Of a stretch of 64,000 bases of DNA, positions 6,843 through 15,859 are shown piece by piece; the stretch's first letter is position 1; each line of letters begins with the position of its first letter. A program made the position numbers and the translations under genes. Below the pieces are notes generated by a model. That model worked only from the letters and a program-made list of their open reading frames with translations. It had not been told where the DNA came from and did no database searches. Source of the stretch: 2-02-FULL-66-14 sp037443705 (lineage in GTDB: Bacteria; Pseudomonadota; Gammaproteobacteria; Burkholderiales; SG8-39); the NCBI GenBank assembly GCA_037443705.1, contig JBBINV010000005.1, positions 1-64,000 of the forward strand, written 5' to 3'.

Positions 6843-8809
6843 TCCTTGAGGACGACGAGCGCGTCCACGGCGACCGCTCCCTCGCGCTTGACGATCAGGG
6901 GGTTGATCTCGGCCTCGCGCACCGGGCGGCCCTTTGCGAGCGCGAGCCGCGAGAGCGCCGCCACTGCGCGCGCGAGCGCCGCGCAATCGCCTTTCGGAAG
7001 ATTGCGATAGCCGCGCAGCGGCGCGAGCCCCTTCACCTCGCCGATCATCTCGAGCGCCTCGCTTTCCGTCACCGGCGCGAGGCGCAGCGAAAAGTCCGCG
7101 TAGATTTCCGCGAGCGTGCCACCCGCGCCCACCAGCACGACCGGGCCGACCACGGGATCGTCGCGATAGCCCACGATCGCCTCGCCGAGCCCTTGCTCCA
7201 TGCATTGAACGAGGATCCGGGGGGAACGCATTGCCTTCACGCGCTCCTCGAGCTCCTCCCGGTTCCCGATTTCGAGAGCAACCCCTCCAACTTCCGACTT
7301 GTGGGCGATCCCCGGAGAGAGGATCTTCGCGGCCACCGGATACGGCAGCGTGTGCGCGAACTCCGGTGCGCGCGCGATCTGCGACTGGACGACAGGAATG
7401 CCGAGCGATGCGAACAGATCGAGGGCCTGCTTTTCGTCCGGCCTGCCTTCGGGAAGATCGAGCTTCCAATGCGGCGCTTCCCGGAATTCCTTCGGTTCCC
7501 TCCATGCAAAGAACGCCCGAAACGCATCCGCGCACGATTCGGGCGTCCGGTACGCGGCGACGCCGGCCTTCGCAAGCAGCGAAAGCGACCGCTCGGCGTG
7601 CGGGGTGAGGAACGCGGCGAGGGGCTTTTGCGCGCGCCTCGCGCCGAGGATCGGCTCTACCGCGAGCTGCGGGTGGAACTGGGCGGACGACCCGACCACC
7701 GCGAGCACGCCGTCGCACTCGGCTGAGCCGAGCATCGCCTCGAGCGTTCGCGCGTACTGCTCCTTCGTGGCCGCCATGGTGAGGTCGACGATCGGCGCAT
7801 CCGACCCGGGCGCCACGGTCTCGATGCCGCAAAGGCCCAACCGGTCGACCACGCTCGCCGCGCCCCCGCCCGTGGTCGTGACGACCGCAATGCGCGGCGC
7901 GCGCCCGGGCGACGGCGGCGCGCGGCCGTCCACCAGCGGCGCGATCTCGATCAGCGTCTCCAGCAGGTCCACGCGAAGGATGCCGCAGTCGCGGAAAAAC
8001 GCGTCGAGCGCGGCGTCGGTCCCCGCGAGCGCGCCGGTGTGCGAGCGCGCGAGCGCCGCGCCCGCGGCGGAGCGCCCGAGCTTGTAGGCGACGACCGGCT
8101 TGCCGGCGGCGTGCGCCTTGCGCGCCGCGGCCGCGAGCCGTTCGGCGTCGCGCACGGTTTCGAGGAAGAGCAGGATCACGCGCGTGTGCGGGTCCTCGGC
8201 GAGCATCTCCACGAGCTCGCCCACGCCGAGATCGGCTTCGTTGCCCACCGAAACGAGCTTGGAGAATCCCAGGCCGCGCGCCGACCCGCGCGAGAGCATC
8301 GCGCCGAGCATGGTGCCGCTCTGCGACACCACGCTCGCGCCGCCCGCGGGCAGCGCCTCCATCTCGAGCACCGCGTTCACCGTGAGCGCGACGCACCCGG
8401 GCACGTCGAGCACGCCCATGCTGTTCGGCCCAAGGAGCCGTACGCCGAGCGCTTTCGCGCGCGCCACGAGCCTGCGCTGGCGCTCGGCGCCCGCCTCGCC
8501 CCGGTCGGCGAAGCCGTCGCTGAAGACGGTGGCCACCGGAACGCCGGCGCGGCCGCAGTCCTCGAGCGCGCCCTCGACGTTCTCGATCATGATGAACGCG
8601 TGATCGACCGGGCCGGGGATGTCGGAGACGCTCCGATACGCTGCTTCCCCGAAGATTTCGCTTCGCGAGGGATTGACGGGAAACACCCGCCCCGCATAGC
8701 GATGCCGCTTCAGATAACGCTGCGGGCGCGCGGTGTTCTTCGCGCCATCGCCCGAGGCGCCCACGAGGGCCACCGCGCGCGGCGCGAACAGCGCCTGCGC
8801 GAGCGTCAC
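6839..8809 (-). CDS. NDP-forming acyl-CoA synthetase (ligase), fused subunits
   Basis: A 656-residue protein joining the CoA-binding, CoA-ligase and ATP-grasp domains of ADP-forming acyl-CoA synthetases. The N-terminus holds the Rossmann CoA-binding domain (VALVGASGDG, GRVFPVNP, LLGPNSMG). The middle includes SVVSQSGTMLGAML and the ARSHTGALAGTDAALDAFF segment, whose His is the usual phosphocarrier. The last 200 residues are ATP-grasp (PYPVAAKILSPGIAHKSEVGG, VGPVVLVGAGG, EINPLIVKR). It would activate a carboxylic acid to its CoA thioester using ATP. GTG start in a GTGA overlap with the MmgE/PrpD gene; its own stop forms GTGA with the CoA-transferase. Confidence 0.9.
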   Translation of the reverse strand: MTLAQALFAPRAVALVGASGDGAKNTARPQRYLKRHRYAGRVFPVNPSRSEIFGEAAYRSVSDIPGPVDHAFIMIENVEGALEDCGRAGVPVATVFSDGFADRGEAGAERQRRLVARAKALGVRLLGPNSMGVLDVPGCVALTVNAVLEMEALPAGGASVVSQSGTMLGAMLSRGSARGLGFSKLVSVGNEADLGVGELVEMLAEDPHTRVILLFLETVRDAERLAAAARKAHAAGKPVVAYKLGRSAAGAALARSHTGALAGTDAALDAFFRDCGILRVDLLETLIEIAPLVDGRAPPSPGRAPRIAVVTTTGGGAASVVDRLGLCGIETVAPGSDAPIVDLTMAATKEQYARTLEAMLGSAECDGVLAVVGSSAQFHPQLAVEPILGARRAQKPLAAFLTPHAERSLSLLAKAGVAAYRTPESCADAFRAFFAWREPKEFREAPHWKLDLPEGRPDEKQALDLFASLGIPVVQSQIARAPEFAHTLPYPVAAKILSPGIAHKSEVGGVALEIGNREELEERVKAMRSPRILVQCMEQGLGEAIVGYRDDPVVGPVVLVGAGGTLAEIYADFSLRLAPVTESEALEMIGEVKGLAPLRGYRNLPKGDCAALARAVAALSRLALAKGRPVREAEINPLIVKREGAVAVDALVVLKE

Positions 8810-10140
8810 GCGGGCAATGCGGTCAGGGTCTCGAGTCTCCAGAGGTTTCCCAGCAGCGCTCGAGCGGCGGAGCCCCCGATCGCAGGCTCGGCCAGTTCAA
8901 GATACTTTTCTTCCAGCTGCTCGTCCGACAGCGGCGCGTCCGGGTCGCCGATGCGCGTGGGCTGCAGATGCTCCTGCACGGCTCCCTGCCGGGTCGCGAT
9001 CGCCACGCGCGCGGCGCGCTGCTTCGGAAACGCGGCGTCGAGCTCCGGGTCGACATGAACGGAGATTTTTTCCATCAGGGTGCGCGTTGCGGGATCCGAC
9101 ATTCTTCCGTTCTCGAACGCGGCCAGTCGCACGCTGCCGTGCGTGAGCGCGGTGGCGACGCAATACTTGAGCGAGAAGCGTGCCTCGGCGGCGGTGCGCG
9201 GTTCGTCGAACCCGGCGACCTCGAGCGCCGGACGGTAAGTCCCCACGCGCACGCTTTCGATGTCCTGCGCCGCCACGCCCATGCGCTGCTTCAGCGCGAG
9301 CGCGCCGTCGATCGCGGCGAAGGTGTGGCCGCAGCAGGCGTGGTTCTTGAAGGTCATGCGCGTAATGTGGAAATCGCCCCCGAGCGTGGCGAGCGCCGCC
9401 TCCCAGTCGGGGCCGTCGCCCATCGCGCGCCCGAAGCCGGCCTCGCCCTCGAGCACGTCGAGCGATCCGGTCACGCCCTCGGCGGCGGCGAGCGCCGCTA
9501 CGAGCCCGCCTTCGGCCGCGCGGCCTCCGTGCAGGGGCTTGGACATCGAGTCGCCGCGCATCGCCTGCTGAAGCCCCGCGGCGAACGTCGCGGCGGTAGC
9601 GAGCGCGTGCGCGAAGCGCCCCGCCTCGAGCCCCAGGAGCAGCGACGCCGCCGCGCACGCGCCGAACGTGCCGACGGTCCCGGTATTGTGCCAGTAGCGG
9701 TAGTGCGCGCGCCCCATCGCCGCGCCGATGCGCGTGGAGATCTCGTAGCCCGCGATCACCGCGCGAAGAAAAGCGGCGCCCGACGCGTTGCGCGCCTGCG
9801 CGAGCGCGAGCGCCGCTGCGATCGTGGGCGCGCCCGGGTGGTAGATTCCGTCGCGGAAGATGTCGTCGACTTCCGCGGCGTGCGCCGCGGTGCCGTTGAT
9901 CAGCGCCGCCACGCGCGCCGGGGCCTTGCGGCCCAGGGCGAGCTGCGCGCGGCCGCGATCGAGCTCCTCGGAAAGAGCCTTTTCAAGTTGAGCGGCAGGA
10001 GCGAGCCTGGCCCCCGCGTACAACGCCGCGTGCCAGTCGATCGCGGCGCGCTTGGCGTGGTGCAGCACCTTGGGGGCCACGCGCTCGCCGTGGAACCGCT
10101 CGGCCCAGGCCGCGAAGCGCTCCACGACCCGTGCCGTCAT
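8806..10140 (-). CDS. MmgE/PrpD family protein
   Basis: A 444-residue member of the 2-methylcitrate dehydratase (PrpD) and cis-aconitate decarboxylase fold family. Typical segments are AALINGTAAHAAEVDD, HPGAPTIAAALALAQ, GYEISTRIGAAMG, HNTGTVGTFGACAAAS, the SMSKPLHGGRAAEGG stretch and TFKNHACCGHTFAAID. These proteins usually dehydrate or isomerise tricarboxylic acids. Next to a tricarballylate-dehydrogenase-like flavoprotein and a TctC-type binding protein, a polycarboxylate substrate is likely but unproven. The ATG overlaps the flavoprotein stop by four bases, and the stop overlaps the synthetase start, so it is mid-operon. Confidence 0.88.
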   Translation of the reverse strand: MTARVVERFAAWAERFHGERVAPKVLHHAKRAAIDWHAALYAGARLAPAAQLEKALSEELDRGRAQLALGRKAPARVAALINGTAAHAAEVDDIFRDGIYHPGAPTIAAALALAQARNASGAAFLRAVIAGYEISTRIGAAMGRAHYRYWHNTGTVGTFGACAAASLLLGLEAGRFAHALATAATFAAGLQQAMRGDSMSKPLHGGRAAEGGLVAALAAAEGVTGSLDVLEGEAGFGRAMGDGPDWEAALATLGGDFHITRMTFKNHACCGHTFAAIDGALALKQRMGVAAQDIESVRVGTYRPALEVAGFDEPRTAAEARFSLKYCVATALTHGSVRLAAFENGRMSDPATRTLMEKISVHVDPELDAAFPKQRAARVAIATRQGAVQEHLQPTRIGDPDAPLSDEQLEEKYLELAEPAIGGSAARALLGNLWRLETLTALPA

Positions 10141-11627
10141 GAAGCCCGCTTCGCTGCGCCGGCACCGGCGATCTTCCCGAACACCGCGCCGTTCGTAAGA
10201 CCAGTTCCGCCGGGATAGTTGAACCAGAAGATGCCGCCCACGAGCTCTCCGGCGGCGTACAGGCCCGGAATCGGCTCGCCGTCGGTGGAGATCACGCGCG
10301 CATCGGTGTCGATGCGCAGCCCGCCGAAGGTGAAGGTGATGCCGCAGGTGACGGCGTACGCCTCGAAAGGAGGCGTATCGAGCGTGTTCGCCCAGTTGGA
10401 TTTCGGAATCGCAAGCCCTTGCGTGCAGCGCCCGTCCTTCACGTTCGGATTGAAGGGGATGTCGGCGCGCACCGCGGCATTGTAGGCCTTCAGCTCCTCG
10501 AGCGCGGCCTTGCCGTCGGTGTCCTCCAGCTTCGCGCAGAGTTCTTCCAGCGTGTTTCCGGTGCGCTTCGTGACCTGGCGGATCCGGTATTCGTCGCGCA
10601 GCTGCGCCTTCACCTTGGCGTCGAACACCTGCCAGGCGAACTGGCCGGGCTGCGCGAGGATCACGCGCCCGTACTTCGCGTAGGTGTAGTTGCGGAAATC
10701 GGCGCCCTCGTCCACGAAGCGCTTGCCGAGCGCATTGACATAGACGCCCCACGGGTATGAATGCTTCTGGAACGCATCGCCCACCGCGAGGTCGCCGAAC
10801 TCGGGCGCATTGCGCTCCCACGCAACCGCGTGGCAGCCCGACCAGTTCCCGGCCGGCGCCGCGCCGATGTCGAGCGCCATTCGGATCACGTCCCCGGTGT
10901 TGAAGCGCGTGCCGCGCACCTTCGCCAGCTCCCAGCCCGGCCCGAGATAGCGCACGCGCCATTCCGGGTTCGCCTGGAAGCCGCCTGCGGCAAGGATGGT
11001 GCTTCTTGAGAAGACCTGGGTCGTCTTGCCGTTGTGTCTGACCAGGACCCCCTTGACCCCTTCATCATCGGCGATCAACCCTGTCACGCGTGCCGAATAC
11101 CAGATGTCGATCCCGTTCTTCCGGGCGATGCTCGTGAGCGACTCGACGAGCCCCGGCCCGCCTCCCACGGCTTCTACCGTAAGCCCGCCCCAGAACTTGA
11201 ACCTTCCGCCCACGTTGAACGCCTGCCGCCCCCACGCCGCGGTGAAGCGCACGCCCCTGGAACGCATCCACACCAGCGTGGCAAGGGAGTTTCTCACCAG
11301 GACTTCGGTCAAATCCGGATCGCACCGGTACTCGGTGACCCGCGCCATGTCGTCGAGAAACTGCTCCGCGGTGTAGGTGCCGAAATCCGTGCGCGCGATC
11401 TCCTCGGCCGTGAGATCCGGGATCACCTTCTTCAGGTCCTCCACGCCGTCGTACACCGTGCGCATGAGGCCCGCGGTGAAGCGCGAGTTGCCGCCCGCTT
11501 CCTCCAGCGGCGCGCGCTCGAGCACGAGCACGCGCGCGCCGCTCTCGCGCGCTGCGAGCGCCGCGCAAAATGCCGCGTTGCCCGCGCCCACCACCACAAC
11601 GTCGTAACGATCCGTCACTGCACTCAC
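10137..11627 (-). CDS. FAD-dependent dehydrogenase, tricarballylate dehydrogenase (TcuA)/fumarate reductase-like
   Basis: A 496-residue flavoprotein with an N-terminal FAD site (YDVVVVGAGNAAFCAALAA, then a Glu in VLVLERAP), GGNSRFTAGLMRTVYDG, ILAAGGFQANPEWR, and the C-terminal FGGLRIDTDARVI and PGLYAAGELVGGIF motifs followed by GGTGLTNGAVFG. This arrangement fits the soluble fumarate reductase/succinate dehydrogenase flavoprotein family. The N-terminal GGNS region and length are closest to TcuA, which oxidises tricarballylate to cis-aconitate. No TcuB-like iron-sulfur membrane partner is encoded nearby. GTG start nine bases after the SDR stop. Confidence 0.82.
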   Translation of the reverse strand: MSAVTDRYDVVVVGAGNAAFCAALAARESGARVLVLERAPLEEAGGNSRFTAGLMRTVYDGVEDLKKVIPDLTAEEIARTDFGTYTAEQFLDDMARVTEYRCDPDLTEVLVRNSLATLVWMRSRGVRFTAAWGRQAFNVGGRFKFWGGLTVEAVGGGPGLVESLTSIARKNGIDIWYSARVTGLIADDEGVKGVLVRHNGKTTQVFSRSTILAAGGFQANPEWRVRYLGPGWELAKVRGTRFNTGDVIRMALDIGAAPAGNWSGCHAVAWERNAPEFGDLAVGDAFQKHSYPWGVYVNALGKRFVDEGADFRNYTYAKYGRVILAQPGQFAWQVFDAKVKAQLRDEYRIRQVTKRTGNTLEELCAKLEDTDGKAALEELKAYNAAVRADIPFNPNVKDGRCTQGLAIPKSNWANTLDTPPFEAYAVTCGITFTFGGLRIDTDARVISTDGEPIPGLYAAGELVGGIFWFNYPGGTGLTNGAVFGKIAGAGAAKRAS

Positions 11628-11636
11628 GCCTGCATT

Positions 11637-12380
11637 CTAGAACTGGTAGCGGCGCAGCCCGCCGTCCACCGGGATCACGGCGCCCGTGATGTAGCGCGCG
11701 CGGGGTGAGGCAAGGAAACAGACCAGATTCGCGATGTCCTCGGGCCGGCCGTACTCGCCCACCGGGATCTCGTGCTCGGACTGCCATTGGCGGTACTCGG
11801 GCGTGTAGTTGCGCTCGATCTGCTCGCTCATGATCCGTCCGGGCGGGATCGAGTTGACGGTGATGCCGTAGCGTCCGACCTCGCGCGACAATCCCTTCGC
11901 CCAGGCGTGCATCGCGGCCTTGGCGGCGAACGCGCCGTTCACGCCCTCGGGCTCGCTCTTTCCCGTGATGTTGACGATGCGGCCCCATTTGCGCGCCATC
12001 ATCTGCGGCAGGAGCGCGTGCGCGAGCTGGCGCTGGCGCGTGAAGTTGAGCGTGATCGCCTCCTCCCACTGCGCTTCGGTGGCGTCGAGCTTGAAGGGGC
12101 GCGAGCCGCCGGCGTTGTTGACGAGGATGTCGACGCTGCCGAGCGCCGCGAGCGCCGCGCTCGCGATCGCCTGCGGCGCGCCGGGCTGCATGAAATCCTG
12201 CTCGATGATGACGAGCTTCGCGCCGATTTCCTTCTCGAGCGCCTCGAGCCGCTCGCGCCGGCGCGCCGTCACCGCGAGGCGCACGCCCTCGACGGCGAGC
12301 GCCAGCGCGATGCCGCGACCGATGCCGGCCGATGCCCCGGTGACGAGCGCCGTCTTGCCGGCGATGCCCAGATCCATCAC
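11637..12380 (-). CDS. SDR-family protein lacking the catalytic Tyr
   Basis: A 247-residue short-chain dehydrogenase/reductase fold. The NAD(P)-binding TGASAGIG, the NNAG motif and the C-terminal GGLRR ending are intact. The active-site region reads NITGKSEPEGVNGAFAAKAAM, where the usual YxxxK is AxxxK. The Lys is kept, the Tyr is Ala, and the Ser position appears to be Thr or Gly. It may use another acid/base, act on an unusual substrate, or be non-catalytic. It starts with GTG in a GTGA overlap with the binding-protein stop (an ATG three bases later is possible), within the large minus-strand operon. Confidence 0.87.
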   Translation of the reverse strand: MMDLGIAGKTALVTGASAGIGRGIALALAVEGVRLAVTARRRERLEALEKEIGAKLVIIEQDFMQPGAPQAIASAALAALGSVDILVNNAGGSRPFKLDATEAQWEEAITLNFTRQRQLAHALLPQMMARKWGRIVNITGKSEPEGVNGAFAAKAAMHAWAKGLSREVGRYGITVNSIPPGRIMSEQIERNYTPEYRQWQSEHEIPVGEYGRPEDIANLVCFLASPRARYITGAVIPVDGGLRRYQF

Positions 12381-13333
12381 TTCGCCTTGATGTTCGCCTT
12401 GCGCACCACCTCGCCCCAGCGCTTCTGCTCCGCCGCGATGAAAGCCGCATACTCTTCCGGGGTCGAGCCCACGGCTTCGGCGTCATCCACCGCGAAGCGC
12501 TCGGCGACCGAAGGCTGCTTCGCCGCCTTGGCCGCCTCGTCCGCCAGGCGCTTGATGATCGGAGCAGGCACCCTGGCGGGGGCGTTGAGGCCGTACCACT
12601 GCGTGGTCTCGAAGCCGGGGTAACCCTGCTCCGCCACCGAGGCCACGCCCGGAATCGAGGCGAGGCGCCTGGAGCCCACGGCGATCACGCGCAGCTTTCC
12701 CGCCTTCACGTGCGGCATGAGCGGCGGCGTGCCCGCGGAGGTCGCCTGCGTGCGCCCGGCTACAAGATCGATCAGATTCGGCCCGGTCCCCTTGTACGGG
12801 ACGTGCACGATGTCGATGCCCGCCACGAGCTTGAGGTACTCCATCGCGAGATGCCCGGCGCTCCCGTTGCCCGCGGAGCCGTAGTAGAGCTGGCCGGGCT
12901 TCGATTTTGCGAGCGCGACGAACTCGCGCAGGTCCTTCGCCGGCACGCTCTCGTGCACCACGAAGATGTTCGGCACCTTGGCCAGCAGCGACACCGGCGC
13001 GAAGTCGGCGTTCGTGTCGAACGGGAGCTTGTCGAACATGAACGGGTTCACCGCGAGCGTGCCGATGTGGCCGATGATCAGCGTGTAGCCGTCGGGCTCG
13101 GCGCGCGCCGCCTCCTGCATGGCGACGTTGCCGCCGCCGCCCGGGCGGTTGTCCACCACGATCGGCTGGCCGAGGCCCTTCTCCATCTCCGCCGCCACGG
13201 CGCGCGCCACGATCGAGCTCGTCCCGCCCGGCGCAAAAGGAACCAGCAGGCGAATCGGCCTGGTCGGCCAGGGCTGCGCCTGCGCTGCGCAGCAAAGCAA
13301 TGCCGCAATTGCAGTGAGAATGAGTTTATGCAT
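12377..13333 (-). CDS. Tripartite tricarboxylate transporter substrate-binding protein (Bug/TctC family)
   Basis: A 318-residue periplasmic binding protein. A signal peptide (MHKLILTAIAALLCCAAQAQ, cleavage after AQA) precedes the family hallmarks PTRPIRLLVPFAPGGTSSIVAR and VVDNRPGGGGNVAMQ, then YYGSAGNGSAGHLAMEYLK and VPYKGTGPNLIDLVAGR. ATG 13333 is chosen because AAAGGA lies seven bases upstream and the signal peptide starts there. Such proteins bind carboxylates, often aromatic or polycarboxylic, but many betaproteobacterial copies are orphans: no TctA or TctB membrane gene is in this window. Its place in the catabolic operon suggests it captures that pathway's substrate. Confidence 0.92.
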   Translation of the reverse strand: MHKLILTAIAALLCCAAQAQPWPTRPIRLLVPFAPGGTSSIVARAVAAEMEKGLGQPIVVDNRPGGGGNVAMQEAARAEPDGYTLIIGHIGTLAVNPFMFDKLPFDTNADFAPVSLLAKVPNIFVVHESVPAKDLREFVALAKSKPGQLYYGSAGNGSAGHLAMEYLKLVAGIDIVHVPYKGTGPNLIDLVAGRTQATSAGTPPLMPHVKAGKLRVIAVGSRRLASIPGVASVAEQGYPGFETTQWYGLNAPARVPAPIIKRLADEAAKAAKQPSVAERFAVDDAEAVGSTPEEYAAFIAAEQKRWGEVVRKANIKAK

Positions 13334-13344
13334 TTTCGATCCTT

Positions 13345-14952
13345 TCAAAACTGCCTCTTGTACTGCGCGGGGTCGATGTTCGCCCCGATCACCAGTGGCC
13401 GGTCCTTCGGGCGGCGCGCCGCGAGCACCTTCTGCAGCGCTTTCGTACTCGACACCGACGCGCCCTCACAATCCATCGAGCGAGCGAGGCACGGGATATC
13501 GACCGGGTCGATCCGCGTGCCCCAGCTCGGGTACCTGCGGTTCGCCTGCTTGATCTCGATGCGGTTGAGGCTCCCGTCGCAGAAGACGATGACGAGCAGT
13601 GGCAGCCCGAGGCTCGCCGCGAGCCGAAGCTCCCCCTGCACCATGGCCAGCCCGCCGTCGCCGACAAAGCAGACCACCGGCCGTCCCGGGTTGAGCATCT
13701 GCGCGACGATCGCCGCCGGGAGCGAGTAGCCCATCGAGGAAAGCCCGTTGCTCATCAACACCGAGCGCGGCCCGAAGGCGCTCCAGCCCTGCCCCACGAG
13801 CAGCTTGTGCGAGCCGACGTCGGTGGTCGCGATCGCCTCGCGCGGAAGCGCTTCGCGCACCGCGTCGATCACGTCGGTGGGATTGAGCCTGCCCTTCACG
13901 CGTCCCGCGTAGTAGGCCGCGCGGAGCTTCGACCGATGTCTTTCGAGATCCCCCGGCCTCCAGCGGATTTCCCCCCTCCATCCGTCCGCAATGCCCGCCA
14001 GGATCGCCGCGATATCTCCCACGATCTCCGTGTCCGCCGAATAGATCTGGTCGGTGTTCGGCACCGCGTCGATATGCACCGCGGGAACCGCGAGCGTCCA
14101 CGGCTTGATCAGCTCTACGGCATCGAATCCGACCGCGAGCAGCAGGTCGCAGCCCTCGAGGAAATCCCGCATCAGGGCGTTGCACGCCATGTCGAGCGTG
14201 CCCGCGTAGTACGCGTGATCCTCGGCGAGCACGCCCTTCGCCATCGGCGCGACCACGACCGGGATCCCCGCCGCCTCCGCGAGCCGCGCGAGCGCCTCGT
14301 GCGCGTTCGCGCGCTGCGCCGCGATGCCCGCGACGATCACTGGTTTCTTCGACTTGCGCAGGCGAGCGGTCACGTCTGCAAGAGGCCCGCTGTCGGAGAA
14401 AACCCGGATTCCTTCAAGAATCGACTTCATGGGAGGCAGGCGTACCTCTGCATCCTTTGCTTCCGCTCCCACCACGTCGGCGTGCGTGGTGATGTGCACC
14501 GGCCCCGGGCGCTCGGCGACCGCGGTGCGCAGCGCGCGGCGCATGACGCCCGCCACGGTATCGGGCGCGATCTCGGTGGCCCACTTGCTCACGGGCGAGA
14601 AGAGGCGGTTGTGGTCGAGCACCTGGTGGGTGAAGGTCGGCGCGCGCTTGCGCTCGATCTGCCCCGAGAGCGCGATCATCGGCACGCGATCGAGGTACGC
14701 GTTCGCCACCGCGCTGACGAGGTTCGACGATCCCGGCCCGAGCGTGGACAGGCACACGCCCGGCCGCCCGGTGAGAAAGCCGTAGGCCTCCGCCATCAGT
14801 CCCGCGGTGCCCTCGCGCCGGCCGAGCACGAACTGCATCCCCGCGCGGCGCGCGGCTTCCATGAGCTCGATGTTCGGGTCGCCAGGGTAGCCGAAGACGT
14901 GGCCGATGCCGGCCGCCTTCAGGTACCGAACCATCACCTCCGATACGTTCAC
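13345..14952 (-). CDS. ThDP-dependent enzyme, acetolactate synthase/benzoylformate decarboxylase-like
   Basis: A 535-residue thiamine-diphosphate enzyme with the three usual domains. The PYR domain shows FGYPGDPNIELMEA and the catalytic Glu47 in RREGTAGLMAEAYG. A central Rossmann-like domain holds KKPVIVAGIAAQRANA. The PP domain has the metal site GDGGLAMVQGELRLAASLG followed by FCDGSLNRIEI, where the usual NN of the second half-site is DG, a small deviation. It could decarboxylate or ligate a 2-oxo acid; neither acetolactate synthase nor any named decarboxylase can be assigned. It starts ten bases after the hydrolase stop and ends eleven before the binding-protein start. Confidence 0.86.
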   Translation of the reverse strand: MNVSEVMVRYLKAAGIGHVFGYPGDPNIELMEAARRAGMQFVLGRREGTAGLMAEAYGFLTGRPGVCLSTLGPGSSNLVSAVANAYLDRVPMIALSGQIERKRAPTFTHQVLDHNRLFSPVSKWATEIAPDTVAGVMRRALRTAVAERPGPVHITTHADVVGAEAKDAEVRLPPMKSILEGIRVFSDSGPLADVTARLRKSKKPVIVAGIAAQRANAHEALARLAEAAGIPVVVAPMAKGVLAEDHAYYAGTLDMACNALMRDFLEGCDLLLAVGFDAVELIKPWTLAVPAVHIDAVPNTDQIYSADTEIVGDIAAILAGIADGWRGEIRWRPGDLERHRSKLRAAYYAGRVKGRLNPTDVIDAVREALPREAIATTDVGSHKLLVGQGWSAFGPRSVLMSNGLSSMGYSLPAAIVAQMLNPGRPVVCFVGDGGLAMVQGELRLAASLGLPLLVIVFCDGSLNRIEIKQANRRYPSWGTRIDPVDIPCLARSMDCEGASVSSTKALQKVLAARRPKDRPLVIGANIDPAQYKRQF

Positions 14953-14962
14953 GCCCCCTCGC

Positions 14963-15766
14963 TCAGAACTGCGCCGATTCCCCGGGCTTGAGCGGCAGCA
15001 CCCTGACCGGCGCGTCGCCCAGCGCCTTCATCAGCTCCTCGGGCGTTCCCTTGCCCAGGGGATTCGCGCCATAGTGCATCGGAATCGCGTATTTGGGGCG
15101 GATCAGTTCGCGCAGCGCGTAGGCGGCGTCCGCCGGGTCCATCGTGAAATGGCCCCCGATCGGGATCAGCACGAGGTCCGGCTTGTAGTAGTCCGCGATC
15201 CACTTCATGTCGCCGAACACGCCCGTATCGCCCATGTGCCAGATGCGAAAGCCGTTCTCCAGCTCGATCAGGAACCCGGCCGGCTCGCCGCCGGGATGCG
15301 TCTCGTCCCTGTCCGTGGCCGGATTGCGCCAGACGTAGACCGAGGAGTGCTCGGCGCGCGTCATCGTCACCCTGATACCGGGGGCGGGCTGGATGCGGCC
15401 GCTCTTGTTGAAGCGGGGCAACTGCGCCGGCGGCAGCACGCCGAGGGTGGTGAGCGTCATGTTGAGGTCGCCCGGCGCCCAGAGCCGAATGTCGTTTTTC
15501 TTCGCAAGCGCCGGCGCGTCGGCGATGTGATCGCCGTGGCCGTGCGTGACGAGCAGCACGTCCACTTTTCCGAGCGCGTCCAGGTCCTTGTACTTCGGGG
15601 GCGTCACCGGATTCCTGATCAGCCACGGATCGGTGACGATGACCTTTCCGCCCGGCGTCGCGATGCGGAACGCGGCCTGGCCGAGCCAGAGCACCTCGGT
15701 CTTGCCCGTCTGCGCGTGCGCGCCGAGCGACACCAGCGCGGCCGCCGCGAATGCGAAGATCTTCAT
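14963..15766 (-). CDS. Exported metal-dependent hydrolase, metallo-beta-lactamase fold (UlaG-like)
   Basis: A 267-residue protein with an N-terminal signal peptide (MKIFAFAAAALVSLGAHAQ). The metal motif HxHxDH is present in LLVTHGHGDHIADAP. Further ligands are likely in WHMGDTGVFGD and PIGGHFTMDPADAA, and the late PMHYGANP. The fold resembles UlaG/YtnP-type hydrolases of lactones or phosphodiesters; export to the periplasm is unusual for these. It is the first gene of the minus-strand operon, with GGGAGGA just upstream of the ATG, and is divergent from the LysR gene, 93 bases away. The substrate is unknown. Confidence 0.88.
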   Translation of the reverse strand: MKIFAFAAAALVSLGAHAQTGKTEVLWLGQAAFRIATPGGKVIVTDPWLIRNPVTPPKYKDLDALGKVDVLLVTHGHGDHIADAPALAKKNDIRLWAPGDLNMTLTTLGVLPPAQLPRFNKSGRIQPAPGIRVTMTRAEHSSVYVWRNPATDRDETHPGGEPAGFLIELENGFRIWHMGDTGVFGDMKWIADYYKPDLVLIPIGGHFTMDPADAAYALRELIRPKYAIPMHYGANPLGKGTPEELMKALGDAPVRVLPLKPGESAQF

Positions 15767-15859
15767 GCGCGTATCCTCCCTGCGGGAACTCTACGCACCG
15801 CGGGGAGCCCGTTCCAATAGAATTACGGGACCCACCGATATCATTTCGAGCATCGCGCC

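Noticed and set aside
1218..8396. Very long open frames on the opposite or alternative strands, up to about 980 codons
   Set aside because: High GC removes stop codons in shadow frames; the compositions are Arg/Ala/Pro-rich without family motifs, whereas the annotated frames have complete catalytic motifs.
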